Origin: Arthrobacter sp. ISL-28
GTDB taxonomy: Bacteria; Actinomycetota; Actinomycetes; Actinomycetales; Micrococcaceae
DNA length: 64,000 nt
Assembly: GCF_018613875.1 (NCBI RefSeq)
Contig: NZ_JAGGPJ010000006.1
Span: 11,002 to 75,001 of the forward strand
Reading direction: 5' to 3'
Numbering within the stretch: the first letter of the stretch is position 1; each line of letters begins with the position of its first letter. Shown here in pieces: positions 43,828 through 52,754 of the stretch. The notes under the pieces were generated by a model. That model searched no databases. It saw only the letters and a program-made list of their open reading frames with translations, and was not told where the DNA came from. A program made the translations under genes and the position numbers.

Positions 43828-44796
43828 ATGACTACCGCAACAGCGCGCGTCGCCGGTCCCGGACACAGCGCACCCACACCTTCCAAGAACGCCAGATCGC
43901 GTGAACGCGCACTGGCCTGGGCACGGCGTGCGCCGCTGCTGCCGGCCCTGATCTTCCTCATCATCGTCACCCAGCTTCCGTTCGTGGTGACCCTGATCAT
44001 TTCGTTCCTGAACTGGAACAGCCTCCGCCCGGACCAGACCGGGTTCGCCGGCTTCGACAACTACGTTCAGGTCCTCACCAACGCCGACCTGCGCCAGGCC
44101 ATCTTCACCACCATCGTCCTCACGGTCTCCGTGGTCCTGGCCAGCCTTCTCATCGGCCTGGGACTGGCCCTGCTGCTGGATAAGAAGTTCATCGGCCGCG
44201 GCCTGGCCCGCACCCTGCTGATCGCACCGTTCCTCGTGGTCCCGGTCGCCGCCGCCCTGATCTGGAAGCACGCCCTGCTGAACCCCACCTACGGGCTGAT
44301 CAACGGGATCCTGACCTGGATCTGGTCCCTGTTCGGCAGCGACAGCGCGCCCCAGCCGGACCTCCTCTCCCAGGCGCCCCTGATGGCCGTCATCGTGTCG
44401 CTGGTCTGGCAGTGGACGCCGTTCATGATGCTCATCCTGCTCGCCGGCCTGCAGTCACGACCCATGGACACCGTCGAAGCCGCCCAGATGGACGGCGCCA
44501 GCCCCTGGGATATATTCACCCACCTCACGCTGCCGCACCTGCGCCAGTACCTGGAACTCGGCGGCCTGCTCGGAGCCATCTACATCGTGCAGAACTTCGA
44601 CGCCGTCTTCACCCTCACCTCCGGCGGCCTGGGCACGGCCAACCTGCCCTACGCCATCTACCAGACGTTCTACTTCGCCAACGAATACGGCCTGGCCTCC
44701 GCCGCCGGCGTCGTGGTGGTCATCGGCACCATCATCGTGGCGACCTTCGCCCTCCGCACCGTTTTCTCGCTCTTCAAGAAGGAGGCAGCACGATGA
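43828..44796 (+). CDS. Polyol/sugar ABC transporter permease, MalF-like
   Basis: A 322-residue membrane protein with six helices. The EAA loop reads DTVEAAQMDGASPWDIFTHL (about 213-232), which contacts the ATPase. ATG 43828 with GCAGGAG upstream; the open frame extends further back without support. It overlaps the next permease gene by 4 bases. Confidence 0.93.
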   Translation: MTTATARVAGPGHSAPTPSKNARSRERALAWARRAPLLPALIFLIIVTQLPFVVTLIISFLNWNSLRPDQTGFAGFDNYVQVLTNADLRQAIFTTIVLTVSVVLASLLIGLGLALLLDKKFIGRGLARTLLIAPFLVVPVAAALIWKHALLNPTYGLINGILTWIWSLFGSDSAPQPDLLSQAPLMAVIVSLVWQWTPFMMLILLAGLQSRPMDTVEAAQMDGASPWDIFTHLTLPHLRQYLELGGLLGAIYIVQNFDAVFTLTSGGLGTANLPYAIYQTFYFANEYGLASAAGVVVVIGTIIVATFALRTVFSLFKKEAAR

Positions 44797-45746
44797 GCAC
44801 CCTCACCCCAGCCGCGCCCAAGAACTCCGTCCCCGGCCCGACCGCCCTGAACACCGGACCCCGCCGCCGTGGCTTCGCCTGGTTCGGCTTCAAGATGTCC
44901 GGCCGTGGCAAGTCCCGGATGGACCCCACCCGGAACAACACCGCCGCGGGCGCCGCGGCCTGGGCCCTGGCCCTGCTCTTCGCAGCGCCGGTCCTCTGGA
45001 TGATCCTGACGTCCTTCCACTCCGAGACGGACGCCGCAACGAACCCGCCCTCGGTCGCTGCGAATCTCACCCTGGACGCCTACAAGGAATTCTTCGGGGC
45101 CAGCTCCGGGGTCAGCCCGTGGCCGCCGCTGATCAACTCCGCGACCGCCTCGATCCTGTCCACCGTCCTGGTGCTGGCCCTGGCCGTCCCGGCCGCCTAT
45201 GCGCTGTCGATCCGGCCGGTGAAGAAGTGGACCGACGTGATGTTTTTCTTCCTCTCCACCAAGATGATGCCCGTCGTCGCCGCCGTCCTGCCCCTGTTCC
45301 TCTTCGCCAAGACCGCCGGCGCCCTGGACAACATCTGGTTCCTGATCCTGATGTACACCTCCATGAACCTGCCCATTGCCGTCTGGATGATGCGCTCCTT
45401 CCTCGCCGAAGTACCGGTGGAAATACTCGAGGCATCACAGATCGACGGCGCCAGCCTGCTCCTGACACTCCGCAAGATCATCGCCCCCGTAGCCATGCCC
45501 GGGATCGCCGCCACCGCCCTGATCTGCTTCATCTTCAGCTGGAACGAACTCCTCCTGGCCCGGGTCCTCACCGGCGTCGTCGCCGGCACCGCCCCGGTCT
45601 TCCTGACCGGCTTCGTCTCCAGCCAAGGACTGTTCCTGGCCAAGGTCTGCGCCGCCGCCGTCGTGATCTCCCTCCCGGTACTGTTCGCCGGCTTCGCCGC
45701 CCAGGACAAACTCGTCCAGGGCCTCTCCCTCGGCGCCGTCAAGTAA
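44793..45746 (+). CDS. Polyol/sugar ABC transporter permease, MalG-like
   Basis: A 317-residue membrane protein; a basic 45-residue N-terminal extension precedes six helices. The EAA loop reads VEILEASQIDGASLLLTLRK. Start ATG 44793 overlaps the stop of the first permease (ATGA). No ATPase gene follows; carbohydrate importers of this type commonly share one MsmK/MsiK-like ATPase encoded elsewhere. Confidence 0.93.
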   Translation: MSTLTPAAPKNSVPGPTALNTGPRRRGFAWFGFKMSGRGKSRMDPTRNNTAAGAAAWALALLFAAPVLWMILTSFHSETDAATNPPSVAANLTLDAYKEFFGASSGVSPWPPLINSATASILSTVLVLALAVPAAYALSIRPVKKWTDVMFFFLSTKMMPVVAAVLPLFLFAKTAGALDNIWFLILMYTSMNLPIAVWMMRSFLAEVPVEILEASQIDGASLLLTLRKIIAPVAMPGIAATALICFIFSWNELLLARVLTGVVAGTAPVFLTGFVSSQGLFLAKVCAAAVVISLPVLFAGFAAQDKLVQGLSLGAVK

Positions 45747-45809
45747 CGCGGTCAAGTAGCGCCGTCAAATAGCCAACCCCTCAACTCCGACTTCCAGAGG
45801 ATTACTTCA

Positions 45810-46868
45810 ATGACCACACCCACCGCACAGTCCCCCGCGCTCGGGGCGGAAGTACCGGCCACCATGCGGGCCGCCGTCCTGAAACGCCAGGGCGACATGG
45901 CCATGGAAACCCTGGCCATCCCGCAGCCCGGGCCCGACCAGGTCCTGGTGCAGGTCGCCGCCGTCGGCGTCTGCGGCAGCGACGTCCACTACTACGAACA
46001 CGGCCGGATCGGCGACTACGTCGTGGACCACCCGCTGATCCTCGGCCACGAACTCTCCGGCCGGATCACCGCCGTCGGTACCGCCGTTGACCCCGCCCGC
46101 ATCGGCCAGCGCGTCGCCGTCGAACCCCAGCGCCCCTGCCGCACCTGCAAACAGTGCAAAGCCGGCCGCTACAACCTCTGCCCCGACATCGAGTTCTACG
46201 CCACCCCGCCGATCCACGGCGCCTTCGCCGAATACGTCACCATCCAGGCCGACTTCGCCTACAACATCCCGGACAGCGTCAGCGACGAGGCCGCAGCCCT
46301 CATCGAGCCGCTCTCCGTCGGGCTCTGGGCCTGCGAACGCGCCGAAATCAAGCCCGGCAGCCGGGTCCTGATAGCCGGCGCCGGCCCGATCGGGATCATC
46401 GCCGCCCAGGCCGCCCGCGCCTTCGGCGCCACCGACATCTACATCACGGACATCGCCCAGGACCGGCTCGCCTTCGCCCTGGAACACGGCGCCACCCACG
46501 CGCTCAACCCCAAAACCGACAGCGTGGACGGACTGGACGTGGACGCCTTCATCGACGCCTCCGGCGCCCCGCAGGCCGTCCGCTCCGGCATCAAAGCCGT
46601 CGGACCGGCCGGAAGGGTCATCCTGGTGGGTCTCGGAGCCGACGACGTCGAACTCCCCGTTTCGTTCATCCAGAACCGGGAGATCTGGCTCTCCGGCGTG
46701 TTCCGCTATACCAACACCTGGCCCCTGGCCATCCAGCTCATCGCCGACGGCAAGGTGGACCTGGACATCCTCGTCACCGGCAAATTCAGCCTCGCCGAAG
46801 CGGAAGAAGCACTCACAGCGGGCAAACAGCCCGGACAGCTCAAAGCCGTCGTCTACCCAGGCCGCTGA
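45810..46868 (+). CDS. NAD-dependent polyol dehydrogenase (sorbitol/xylitol dehydrogenase-like)
   Basis: A 352-residue zinc medium-chain dehydrogenase. Catalytic zinc: Cys in AVGVCGSDVHYYEHGRIGDY (about 54) and His-Glu in LILGHELSG (about 79); structural zinc cluster CRTCKQCKAGRYNLC. The VCGSDVHYY signature and PLSVGLWACERA are typical of sorbitol/xylitol dehydrogenases; cofactor motif IAGAGPIGIIAAQAA with Asp in YITDIAQ indicates NAD. Final gene of the transporter operon, turning imported polyol into a ketose. Confidence 0.92.
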   Translation: MTTPTAQSPALGAEVPATMRAAVLKRQGDMAMETLAIPQPGPDQVLVQVAAVGVCGSDVHYYEHGRIGDYVVDHPLILGHELSGRITAVGTAVDPARIGQRVAVEPQRPCRTCKQCKAGRYNLCPDIEFYATPPIHGAFAEYVTIQADFAYNIPDSVSDEAAALIEPLSVGLWACERAEIKPGSRVLIAGAGPIGIIAAQAARAFGATDIYITDIAQDRLAFALEHGATHALNPKTDSVDGLDVDAFIDASGAPQAVRSGIKAVGPAGRVILVGLGADDVELPVSFIQNREIWLSGVFRYTNTWPLAIQLIADGKVDLDILVTGKFSLAEAEEALTAGKQPGQLKAVVYPGR

Positions 46869-47142
46869 TGAACGCTCGGGAAGCGGCCCTGCCTCGGCCG
46901 CCTGGCCACACAGATGCACCAAAATCATGCATCGAAAACTAGAAATCTGTCCATCGAATCGAGGAAAAATCCGTCCGATGCACCGTTTTGGGCGGAATTT
47001 CCCGTGACGGAAGGGACAGATGATGACGGCAGCTATTGCACGCTCCGCGCGCTGCCCATAGGTTTGAGACAGCGGAAGACAGTCTCCGCATCTGCCTGCC
47101 GTCGGAGCAGGACCAGAAAAAGGGTTACAAAGGAAGTTAGCA
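46869..47142 (+). promoter_or_regulatory. Promoter and long untranslated leader of the cold-shock gene
   Basis: 274 bases without a gene. AT-rich relative to surroundings between 46,930 and 47,010, then a GC-rich leader ending AAAGGAAG before the ATG. Long leaders are usual for cspA-type genes, where they fold differently with temperature. I did not identify the transcription start. Confidence 0.45.
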
Positions 47143-47346
47143 ATGGCAACAGGCACAGTTAAATGGTTCAACGCCGAAAAGGGCTTCGGCTTCATCGCTC
47201 CGGATGACGGATCAGCAGATGTTTTCGCCCACTATTCGGCAATTGCCAGCAGCGGCTACCGCTCCCTGGATGAAAACCAGAAAGTCGAATTCGATGTGAC
47301 CCAGGGTCCCAAGGGCCCGCAGGCTGAGAATATTCGCCCGCTGTAA
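47143..47346 (+). CDS. cspA: Cold-shock protein, CspA family
   Basis: A 67-residue single-domain nucleic acid chaperone: [20 protein letters not shown] holds RNP1 (KGFGFI) and DVFAHYSAI holds RNP2 (VFAHY), with the aromatic patch intact. Ribosome site AAAGGAAG and a strong terminator follow the gene. Binds single-stranded RNA and DNA in the cytosol. The symbol is by family; which paralogue this is cannot be told. Confidence 0.93.
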   Translation: MATGTVKWFNAEKGFGFIAPDDGSADVFAHYSAIASSGYRSLDENQKVEFDVTQGPKGPQAENIRPL

Positions 47347-47354
47347 GCTTAGAC

Positions 47355-47398
47355 AACTGCCCGGGACATGCTGTTAAGCACGTCCCGGGCAGTTTTTT
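47355..47398 (+). terminator. Rho-independent terminator of the cold-shock gene
   Basis: CTGCCCGGGAC pairs with GTCCCGGGCAG, 13-15-base loop, followed by six T. Starts 9 bases after the stop. Confidence 0.9.
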
Positions 47399-47692
47399 GC
47401 GCTCTGCGGACCCAGCCGCATCGCCGGACGCCGGAAGTTCCGCCACCCTCGGGCATTTCTGCACCGCATTCCCCCTGTTCCAAGCCCCAACGGGCCCGTC
47501 ATCCCGTGCCTGCGCGTCCTGCCGGCGCGGCAAACTGGTGCAGAACTGCCGGGTTGTCGTACTCCAAGGGCCAGACCGGATCGAAGCCGCGGCCCGCAAA
47601 GCCGCGGCCCGCGAAACGGCGGCCCGCGAAACGGCGGCCCGCGAAGCGGCAAAGACCGAAGCGGCAAAGACCGAAGCGGCCCCGCACGCACG
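47399..47692. other. Stretch between cold-shock terminator and acyl-CoA dehydrogenase
   Basis: No supportable gene. A plus-strand open frame (47397-47696) ends in Ala/Arg/Lys/Glu repeats made by the tandem repeat below; it lacks a ribosome site and a recognisable domain, so I do not call it. Confidence 0.45.
47589..47678. repeat. Six tandem 15-bp units downstream of the acyl-CoA dehydrogenase
   Basis: Two variants of a 15-base unit: GCGGCCCGCGAAACG-type (four copies, slightly diverged) then GCAAAGACCGAAGCG (two exact copies). It lies 14 bases beyond the dehydrogenase stop. A likely length-variable locus; it keeps all frames open. Confidence 0.8.
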
Positions 47693-48937
47693 CTAAACGA
47701 AGGCCGACTTCCCGGTGACCGCCCGGGCCACGATCAGCGAGTTGATCTCGTAGCTGCCCTCGTAGGTGTACAGGATTTCGGCGTCCCCGAACAGCTTGCC
47801 CATCTCGAAGTCGCTGCTGATGCCGTTGCCGCCCAGCAGGGAACGCCCCATGGCAACCGAGGAGCGGGCCAGCCGGGTGGTGGTGGCCTTGGCCATGGCG
47901 GCCTGGGCCATCTCCAGCTTGCCTTCCTCCTGGATCCGGGCGAGCTGGACCATCAGGGCCAGGGACGCGGAGGCATTGCCCAGGATCTCGGCGAGCTGCT
48001 GTTGGATGAGCTGGAAGCGGGCCAGTTCCTTGCCGAACTGCCGGCGCTGCAGGGAGTAGGAGCGGGCGACGTCGAATGCGGCCAGCTGGATCCCGGCGCC
48101 CTGCCACCCCACCCAGGCACGTGAATCCCGCAGGAGCGCGTTCGCCTTGGAGAAATCCGTGGCTCCGGGGAGCAGGTTGGTCTCCGGTATCCGGACGTTA
48201 TCCAGCAGAATGTCGGCGTTCTGCATGATCCGCAGACCGATCTTGTTCGAGATCTTGGTGGCGGAATACCCGGGCCGGTCGGTCTCCACGATGAAGCCCT
48301 TGATCTGCTGGTCGGCCTCATCGCGGGCCCAGACGAGGGCAAAATCAGCGATGGTGCCGGCTCCGATCCACCGCTTGGCGCCGCTGATCACCCACTCGCC
48401 ATCCTCAAGCCGGGCCGTGGTGGCCAGGCCGCCGGCAATGTCCGATCCGTGGTCCGGCTCGGTTAGCGCGAAGGCTCCCAGCTGGGTGAACGCGGTCAGC
48501 CCGGGGAGCCAGCGCCGTTTCTGTTCGTCGGAGCCGAGCTCATGGATCATGCCCACAATCAGCTCGTTGTGAATGCCGACCAAGGCGGAAAGCGACACGT
48601 CGGCGCGGGCCACCTCAACGTACATGAGGCCCTTGAACAGCTTGGACGTGCCGTCTGTCTGCAGCCCGCCCAGCCCGCGCTTCCCCATCTCGGCCAGCAG
48701 CCCGAACGGGAACTCCTCGCGGTTCCAGTAGTCGATGGACTGCGCCCGGACGCTGGCCTGCAGGAATTGCCGGATGTCCAGGTAGCGCTTCCGCTCGTCG
48801 GGAGCGAGCAGGTCCGCGATGTACATGAGGTCGGCGTCGGGAAAGGGAGGTGCCGGCGCCGCAGGACCGGGCCCCACGCCCGGCACCGTCTCACCAGATG
48901 ATTGTCCGCTGTCACGTCCTTGTGGCTGCACGGGCAC
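47693..48937 (-). CDS. Acyl-CoA dehydrogenase
   Basis: A 414-residue FAD flavoenzyme. TQLGAFALTEPDHGSDIAGG is the first ACAD signature, WVISGAKRWIGAGTIADFAL binds flavin, and the catalytic Glu lies in ILYTYEGSYEINSLIVARA near the C-terminus. It resembles glutaryl-CoA and short-chain dehydrogenases. A Pro/Gly-rich extension of about 30 residues opens the protein from GTG 48937 (GAAGGGA upstream). It diverges from an acyl-CoA ligase, and shares a promoter motif with mmsA, so branched-chain acyl-CoA oxidation is likely. Confidence 0.9.
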   Translation of the reverse strand: MPVQPQGRDSGQSSGETVPGVGPGPAAPAPPFPDADLMYIADLLAPDERKRYLDIRQFLQASVRAQSIDYWNREEFPFGLLAEMGKRGLGGLQTDGTSKLFKGLMYVEVARADVSLSALVGIHNELIVGMIHELGSDEQKRRWLPGLTAFTQLGAFALTEPDHGSDIAGGLATTARLEDGEWVISGAKRWIGAGTIADFALVWARDEADQQIKGFIVETDRPGYSATKISNKIGLRIMQNADILLDNVRIPETNLLPGATDFSKANALLRDSRAWVGWQGAGIQLAAFDVARSYSLQRRQFGKELARFQLIQQQLAEILGNASASLALMVQLARIQEEGKLEMAQAAMAKATTTRLARSSVAMGRSLLGGNGISSDFEMGKLFGDAEILYTYEGSYEINSLIVARAVTGKSAFV

Positions 48938-48959
48938 AGTCCCTTCGCTCTTTCAAACC

Positions 48960-48985
48960 CTTGGATGTCCTAGTATATTGCAGAG
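48960..48985. promoter_or_regulatory. Shared 26-bp motif upstream of the acyl-CoA dehydrogenase
   Basis: Contains TCCTAGTATATTGCAGAG. It matches 20 of 26 positions with the sequence at 58829-58854 upstream of mmsA, in the same orientation relative to the gene. A flanking inverted repeat (CCTAGT / ACTAGG, 48969-49002) covers the divergent promoter of the acyl-CoA ligase. Confidence 0.6.
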
Positions 48986-49030
48986 TGATATGGATCACTA
49001 GGATGTGCATCCCAAGGCGAAAGGTGCCCC

Positions 49031-50806
49031 ATGACAGTCACTGATGACTTCCGTGCAGCACGCGACCAACTGCTGGCCCTGCGCGAGGACTACGGGCAGG
49101 CTCGTAGCAGCTTCCGGTGGCCACAATTCGAGGAGTTCAATTTCGCGCTGGACTGGTTTGACGCCGTCGCGGCGGATCCGGCTACAGGCGGCAATCCCGC
49201 GCTGGTGATCGTCGAACAGGACGGCTCGGCCACGCGCCGTAGCTTCGCGGAGTTGTCGGCACGCTCAAACCAGGTGGCCAATTGGCTCCGCGGCCAAGGA
49301 ATGCAGCGCGGGGACCGGATGATCATCATGCTCGGCAACCAGGTGGAGCTGTGGGAGCTCATGCTGGCAGGCATCAAGCTGGGCATCGTGCTCATTCCCA
49401 CCACCACGCTGATGGGCCCGGCTGATTTGAAGGACCGCGTGGAGCGCGGCGAAGCGGCATGGGCCGCCGTCGGAAGTTCCAACATCGGAAAGTTTGCTGA
49501 GGTTCCGGGGAACTACACGCTGATTGAAGTCGGCGATGCCGGCGCCGGAACGCCGGCCCCGGGCGCCCTGCAGTACGCAGGGTCCGCAACATACCCCGTG
49601 GATTTCGCCCCCGACGCCCCCACGAAGGCCGACGAGACCCTGCTCCTGTACTTCACCTCGGGCACCACGTCCAAGGCCAAGCTCGTGGAGCACACGCACA
49701 CGTCGTACCCGGTGGGGCACCTCTCCACGATGTACTGGATTGGCCTAGAACCCGGCGACGTGCACCTGAATGTGGCCTCCCCAGGGTGGGCCAAGCATGC
49801 TTGGTCGAACGTGTTCACCCCGTGGATCGCCGAGTCCTGCGTCTTCATCTACAACTACGACCGCTTTGACGCCCGTGCCCTGATGGAGCAGATGGACCGC
49901 GAGAAGGTCACCAGCTTCTGCGCCCCGCCAACGGTCTGGCGGATGCTCATCCAGGCGGACCTCACGCTCCTTAAGAATCCGCCGGCCAAGGTGGTGTCCG
50001 CGGGAGAACCGCTCAACGCCGAGGTAATAGGGCAGGTCCAGCGGGCCTGGGGCCAGACCATTCGCGACGGCTTCGGCCAGACCGAGACCACGGTCCAGGT
50101 GGCCAACACCCCGGGCCAGCCGGTCAAGACCGGAGCCATGGGCCAGCCGCTTCCAGGTTACGACGTGGTTCTCGTCGACCCCGCCACCGGAGAAGAAGCC
50201 GACGACGGCGAGCTCTGCCTGCGTCTGGACCCCCGCCCGGTGGGGCTCATGAAGGCGTACTACGGCGATCCGGAAAAGACGGCGGACGCTTTCCGCGGCG
50301 GTTACTACCACACAGGCGACATGGCCAGCCGGGATGAGCGCGGCATCATCACCTACGTTGGGCGAGGCGACGACGTCTTCAAGTCCTCCGACTACCGGCT
50401 GTCCCCGTTTGAGCTGGAGAGTGTGCTGATCGAGCACCCGGCGGTGGCGGAGGCCGCCGTCGTCCCCTCCCCGGATCCCGTCAAGCTGTCTGTCCCCAAG
50501 GCGTTCGTGGTCCTCGCGGCCGGCCATGAGCCGGGGCCGGAGCTCGCGGAGGAGATCCTGCGCTACTGCCGGGACCACCTGGCGCCCTTCAAGCGCATCC
50601 GCCGGATCGAATTCGCGGAGTTGCCGAAGACGATTTCCGGCAAGATCCGCCGCGTCGAGCTGCGGCACAGCGAGGAGGTCCGGCACGGCGCCCCTGATTC
50701 CGGCACACCTGTCTCCGGCACCTCCGCCTCCAGCACCCGCGTCCCCCAGGGCCTGGGTACGGAATATTCGGAAGCTGACTTTCCCGGCCTGAAGGGCAAT
50801 GGATGA
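49031..50806 (+). CDS. Acyl-CoA ligase (AMP-forming)
   Basis: A 591-residue member of the ANL superfamily. P-loop LLLYFTSGTTSKAKLVEHTH (about 207-226), the middle motif TIRDGFGQTETTVQVAN, GYYHTGDMASRDERGIITYV with the ribose-binding Asp, and the C-terminal Lys region FAELPKTISGKIRRVEL. It resembles acetyl/propionyl/benzoate-type ligases; substrate undetermined. A Ser/Thr-rich 45-residue tail ends it. It shares an operon with MarR (3-base gap) and diverges from the dehydrogenase. Confidence 0.9.
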   Translation: MTVTDDFRAARDQLLALREDYGQARSSFRWPQFEEFNFALDWFDAVAADPATGGNPALVIVEQDGSATRRSFAELSARSNQVANWLRGQGMQRGDRMIIMLGNQVELWELMLAGIKLGIVLIPTTTLMGPADLKDRVERGEAAWAAVGSSNIGKFAEVPGNYTLIEVGDAGAGTPAPGALQYAGSATYPVDFAPDAPTKADETLLLYFTSGTTSKAKLVEHTHTSYPVGHLSTMYWIGLEPGDVHLNVASPGWAKHAWSNVFTPWIAESCVFIYNYDRFDARALMEQMDREKVTSFCAPPTVWRMLIQADLTLLKNPPAKVVSAGEPLNAEVIGQVQRAWGQTIRDGFGQTETTVQVANTPGQPVKTGAMGQPLPGYDVVLVDPATGEEADDGELCLRLDPRPVGLMKAYYGDPEKTADAFRGGYYHTGDMASRDERGIITYVGRGDDVFKSSDYRLSPFELESVLIEHPAVAEAAVVPSPDPVKLSVPKAFVVLAAGHEPGPELAEEILRYCRDHLAPFKRIRRIEFAELPKTISGKIRRVELRHSEEVRHGAPDSGTPVSGTSASSTRVPQGLGTEYSEADFPGLKGNG

Positions 50807-50809
50807 GCC

Positions 50810-51316
50810 ATGGGAACACCACTGCCCCGCGACCCCATCGGCGACGCCCAGCGGAACTGGGAACGCCACGGCTGGGGTGACGTCGCCGCGCCCATGGCCG
50901 CCATCACGGCGATCATGCGCACGCAGCAGATCCTCCTGGCCCGCATCGAAGGCGCGCTCAAGCCCTTCGGCCTGACCTTTGCCCGCTACGAATTGCTCGC
51001 CCTGCTCAGTTTCGCCCGGAGCGGCGCGCTGCCAATGAACAAGGCGAGCGCCCTGCTCCAGGTCCATCCGACGTCGGTGACCAACGCCGTCGACCGGCTC
51101 GAAAAGGCTGGCTTGGTGGTCCGTTCACCGCACCCCACCGACGGGCGCACCACACTGATCGAGCTCACTACCGAGGGGCGCACCATTGCCAAAAGGGCGA
51201 CGGCGGTACTCAACACCGAGGTGTTCAGCCGGTCCGGCTTCGCGGACAGCGAGGTGGACCAGCTGATCAGGATCCTGGGCAACTTCCGCCGCCAGGCAGG
51301 GGACTTTTCCGGGTGA
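50810..51316 (+). CDS. MarR-family transcriptional regulator
   Basis: A 168-residue winged-helix regulator: FGLTFARYELLALLSFARSG, MNKASALLQVHPTSVTNAVD (recognition helix), LEKAGLVVRSPHPTDGRTTL (wing with Asp-x-Arg). MarR proteins placed beside acyl-CoA ligases usually sense an acyl-CoA or aromatic acid. The palindrome in the 48,960-49,002 divergent promoter is its likely operator. Confidence 0.9.
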   Translation: MGTPLPRDPIGDAQRNWERHGWGDVAAPMAAITAIMRTQQILLARIEGALKPFGLTFARYELLALLSFARSGALPMNKASALLQVHPTSVTNAVDRLEKAGLVVRSPHPTDGRTTLIELTTEGRTIAKRATAVLNTEVFSRSGFADSEVDQLIRILGNFRRQAGDFSG

Positions 51317-51365
51317 TCCCGGACCTGCCGGGTTCTCGCCGGTGCGCACACCTGAGGCCCTACAC

Positions 51366-52073
51366 CTAATGGCCCGGCACGGCATCCCGTCCCGCGCCAC
51401 GCCCGGATGGACGGTGCAGTTCCTCCACGAACGCGTCCAGCAGGGCAATCTGATGGGGATCGTTGGCAAGCTGCACGAGGTCCGCGGCGGTGCTGGCGAC
51501 CTTGATGTTGGTGTGCTGGCTGTGGGTGGCAAGCAGGTTGAATGCGGCATCTGAGCCAATGCGGAGGATCCCCATCAGTATGCCCTTGGCCTGTTCTATG
51601 GTGCTTCTTGTGCCGATAGCGCCTTCCACAGCCTCCCGGGAAGCCCGTTCCGTCTCCGAATGAAGCGTACGGGTGAGATCGATGATGAAGCCGTCCACTG
51701 ACCGCAGGACACCGTCCTCCACTACCGCCTCCCCTGCTGTAAGGACGCGGTGCTCGCGCAGCCGGGAGTCAATCAGCCGGTGGTAGCTGCAGAAATATCC
51801 TCCGGAAACGCACGCTGAGACGAACACCTCCCGGCAACGGTCACGGTCCTCGGGATGCTTATGGGAATACAACAGTTCAATAGTGGGCACGATCTCCCCG
51901 CGGCAGTACCCATGGAGGGCATAGAGCTCATCGGACCACTGGAGATCCTGGGACTCGGCATCGTAGCGGAACGTCCCGGCAGTGCAGCCCGCCTCCCCCA
52001 AGGCACTGGAATACGTCGTTACGCTCTTCGGCTGGTTCGCTCCGTTAGCCGCCCCCTGTTCGGTCATAGTCAA
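51366..52073 (-). CDS. PAS-ANTAR regulator
   Basis: A 235-residue protein: a PAS fold (about 30-125; RYDAESQDLQWSDELYALHG, YSHKHPEDRDRCREVFVSAC) then an ANTAR RNA-binding domain (about 150-215; GTRSTIEQAKGILMGILRIG, DAAFNLLATHSQHTNIKVAS). Such proteins act as sensor-controlled antiterminators. Its start overlaps the DUF1508 gene's stop by 4 bases. Second ANTAR protein in the window, unrelated in sensor to the GAF-ANTAR at 27.5 kb. Confidence 0.88.
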   Translation of the reverse strand: MTMTEQGAANGANQPKSVTTYSSALGEAGCTAGTFRYDAESQDLQWSDELYALHGYCRGEIVPTIELLYSHKHPEDRDRCREVFVSACVSGGYFCSYHRLIDSRLREHRVLTAGEAVVEDGVLRSVDGFIIDLTRTLHSETERASREAVEGAIGTRSTIEQAKGILMGILRIGSDAAFNLLATHSQHTNIKVASTAADLVQLANDPHQIALLDAFVEELHRPSGRGAGRDAVPGH

Positions 52074-52423
52074 ACGCCAGGCGAGTGTCCGTTGGACGCC
52101 GAGGAAACGAGGGACCGGTGCCCCGAAATCTTCAGGGCCAGCCGCGTATCAGGGCGGACCGGAAGCGCTCGCCTCATCCCGGGACCTGCCCCGCTTGCGG
52201 AGACCGTGGCCGGGTGGTTCGGCGCCTGGCGGCCGGGCGGTGCCGCTGAAAGCTCGCGCACGTGACCCATGCCCGCGTATTCGCGCACCGCTGCAATCCC
52301 CTCCACCGCGGCGGCCTTATCCGGGAAAGCCCGGGATACCGCCATTACGGTCCCGTCCGGGGCCGTAAGCTGAAATCTGAATGAAGCGTCTGCATCAATG
52401 AAAAGTTCGAACATGCCGGCCAC
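52070..52423 (-). CDS. DUF1508 (YegP-like) domain protein
   Basis: About 117 residues. MFELFIDADASFRFQLTAPD, AVSRAFPDKAAAVEGIAAVR form one DUF1508 unit, as in YegP; the remaining 60 residues are Pro/Arg/Ser-rich and unstructured. GTG 52423 is preferred because GAGGAGG lies six bases upstream; ATG 52414 is too far. Function unknown; coupled to the PAS-ANTAR gene. Confidence 0.72.
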   Translation of the reverse strand: MAGMFELFIDADASFRFQLTAPDGTVMAVSRAFPDKAAAVEGIAAVREYAGMGHVRELSAAPPGRQAPNHPATVSASGAGPGMRRALPVRPDTRLALKISGHRSLVSSASNGHSPGV

Positions 52424-52754
52424 AAAGTCCTCCTCGATCAAGAGAAATACCAGGCTTCCGATGACACCGTCGGCACCGGAAGCAGTCGAAGGGTTCCTTC
52501 ATCACGCCGCAGATGATGGAGGGCGCGAATTGATGAATTTATGAAATTGTGAACTACTTGGACGCACTTGGCAAGGGCAGTCCACACTTGGACCGTCCCT
52601 GCAAGGCGCCAGTGCGCGGTAATGATGAAGGATTGCGAACGAGGTAATCGGCGCAGGCTGGGGATAGACCACTCCGTCTCTAGACTGGTATCTAGGCGCC
52701 GGTCGTTCGTCGGCGCCTGTATCGGCCTGGGACTGCAGCGGAGGAAAATCCACG
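52424..52754. other. Intergenic region with a palindromic leader before the ArsR gene
   Basis: No gene. It contains an inverted repeat AGGCGCCG (52694-52701) / CGGCGCCT (52711-52718) in the ArsR leader and the ArsR ribosome site GGAGGAAA. The remainder shows nothing recognisable. Confidence 0.45.
52694..52718. promoter_or_regulatory. Candidate operator of the ArsR-type regulator
   Basis: AGGCGCCG, 9-base spacer, CGGCGCCT: an 8-bp perfect inverted repeat 36 bases before the ArsR start. Typical position for autoregulation by this family. Confidence 0.45.

Noticed and set aside
45807..47195. 462-codon minus-strand frame opposite the polyol dehydrogenase
   Set aside because: Gly/Asp-rich shadow covering two well-identified genes.
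47397..47696. 99-codon plus-strand frame ending in Ala/Arg/Glu repeats
   Set aside because: Made by the 15-bp tandem repeat and starting inside a terminator; no ribosome site.
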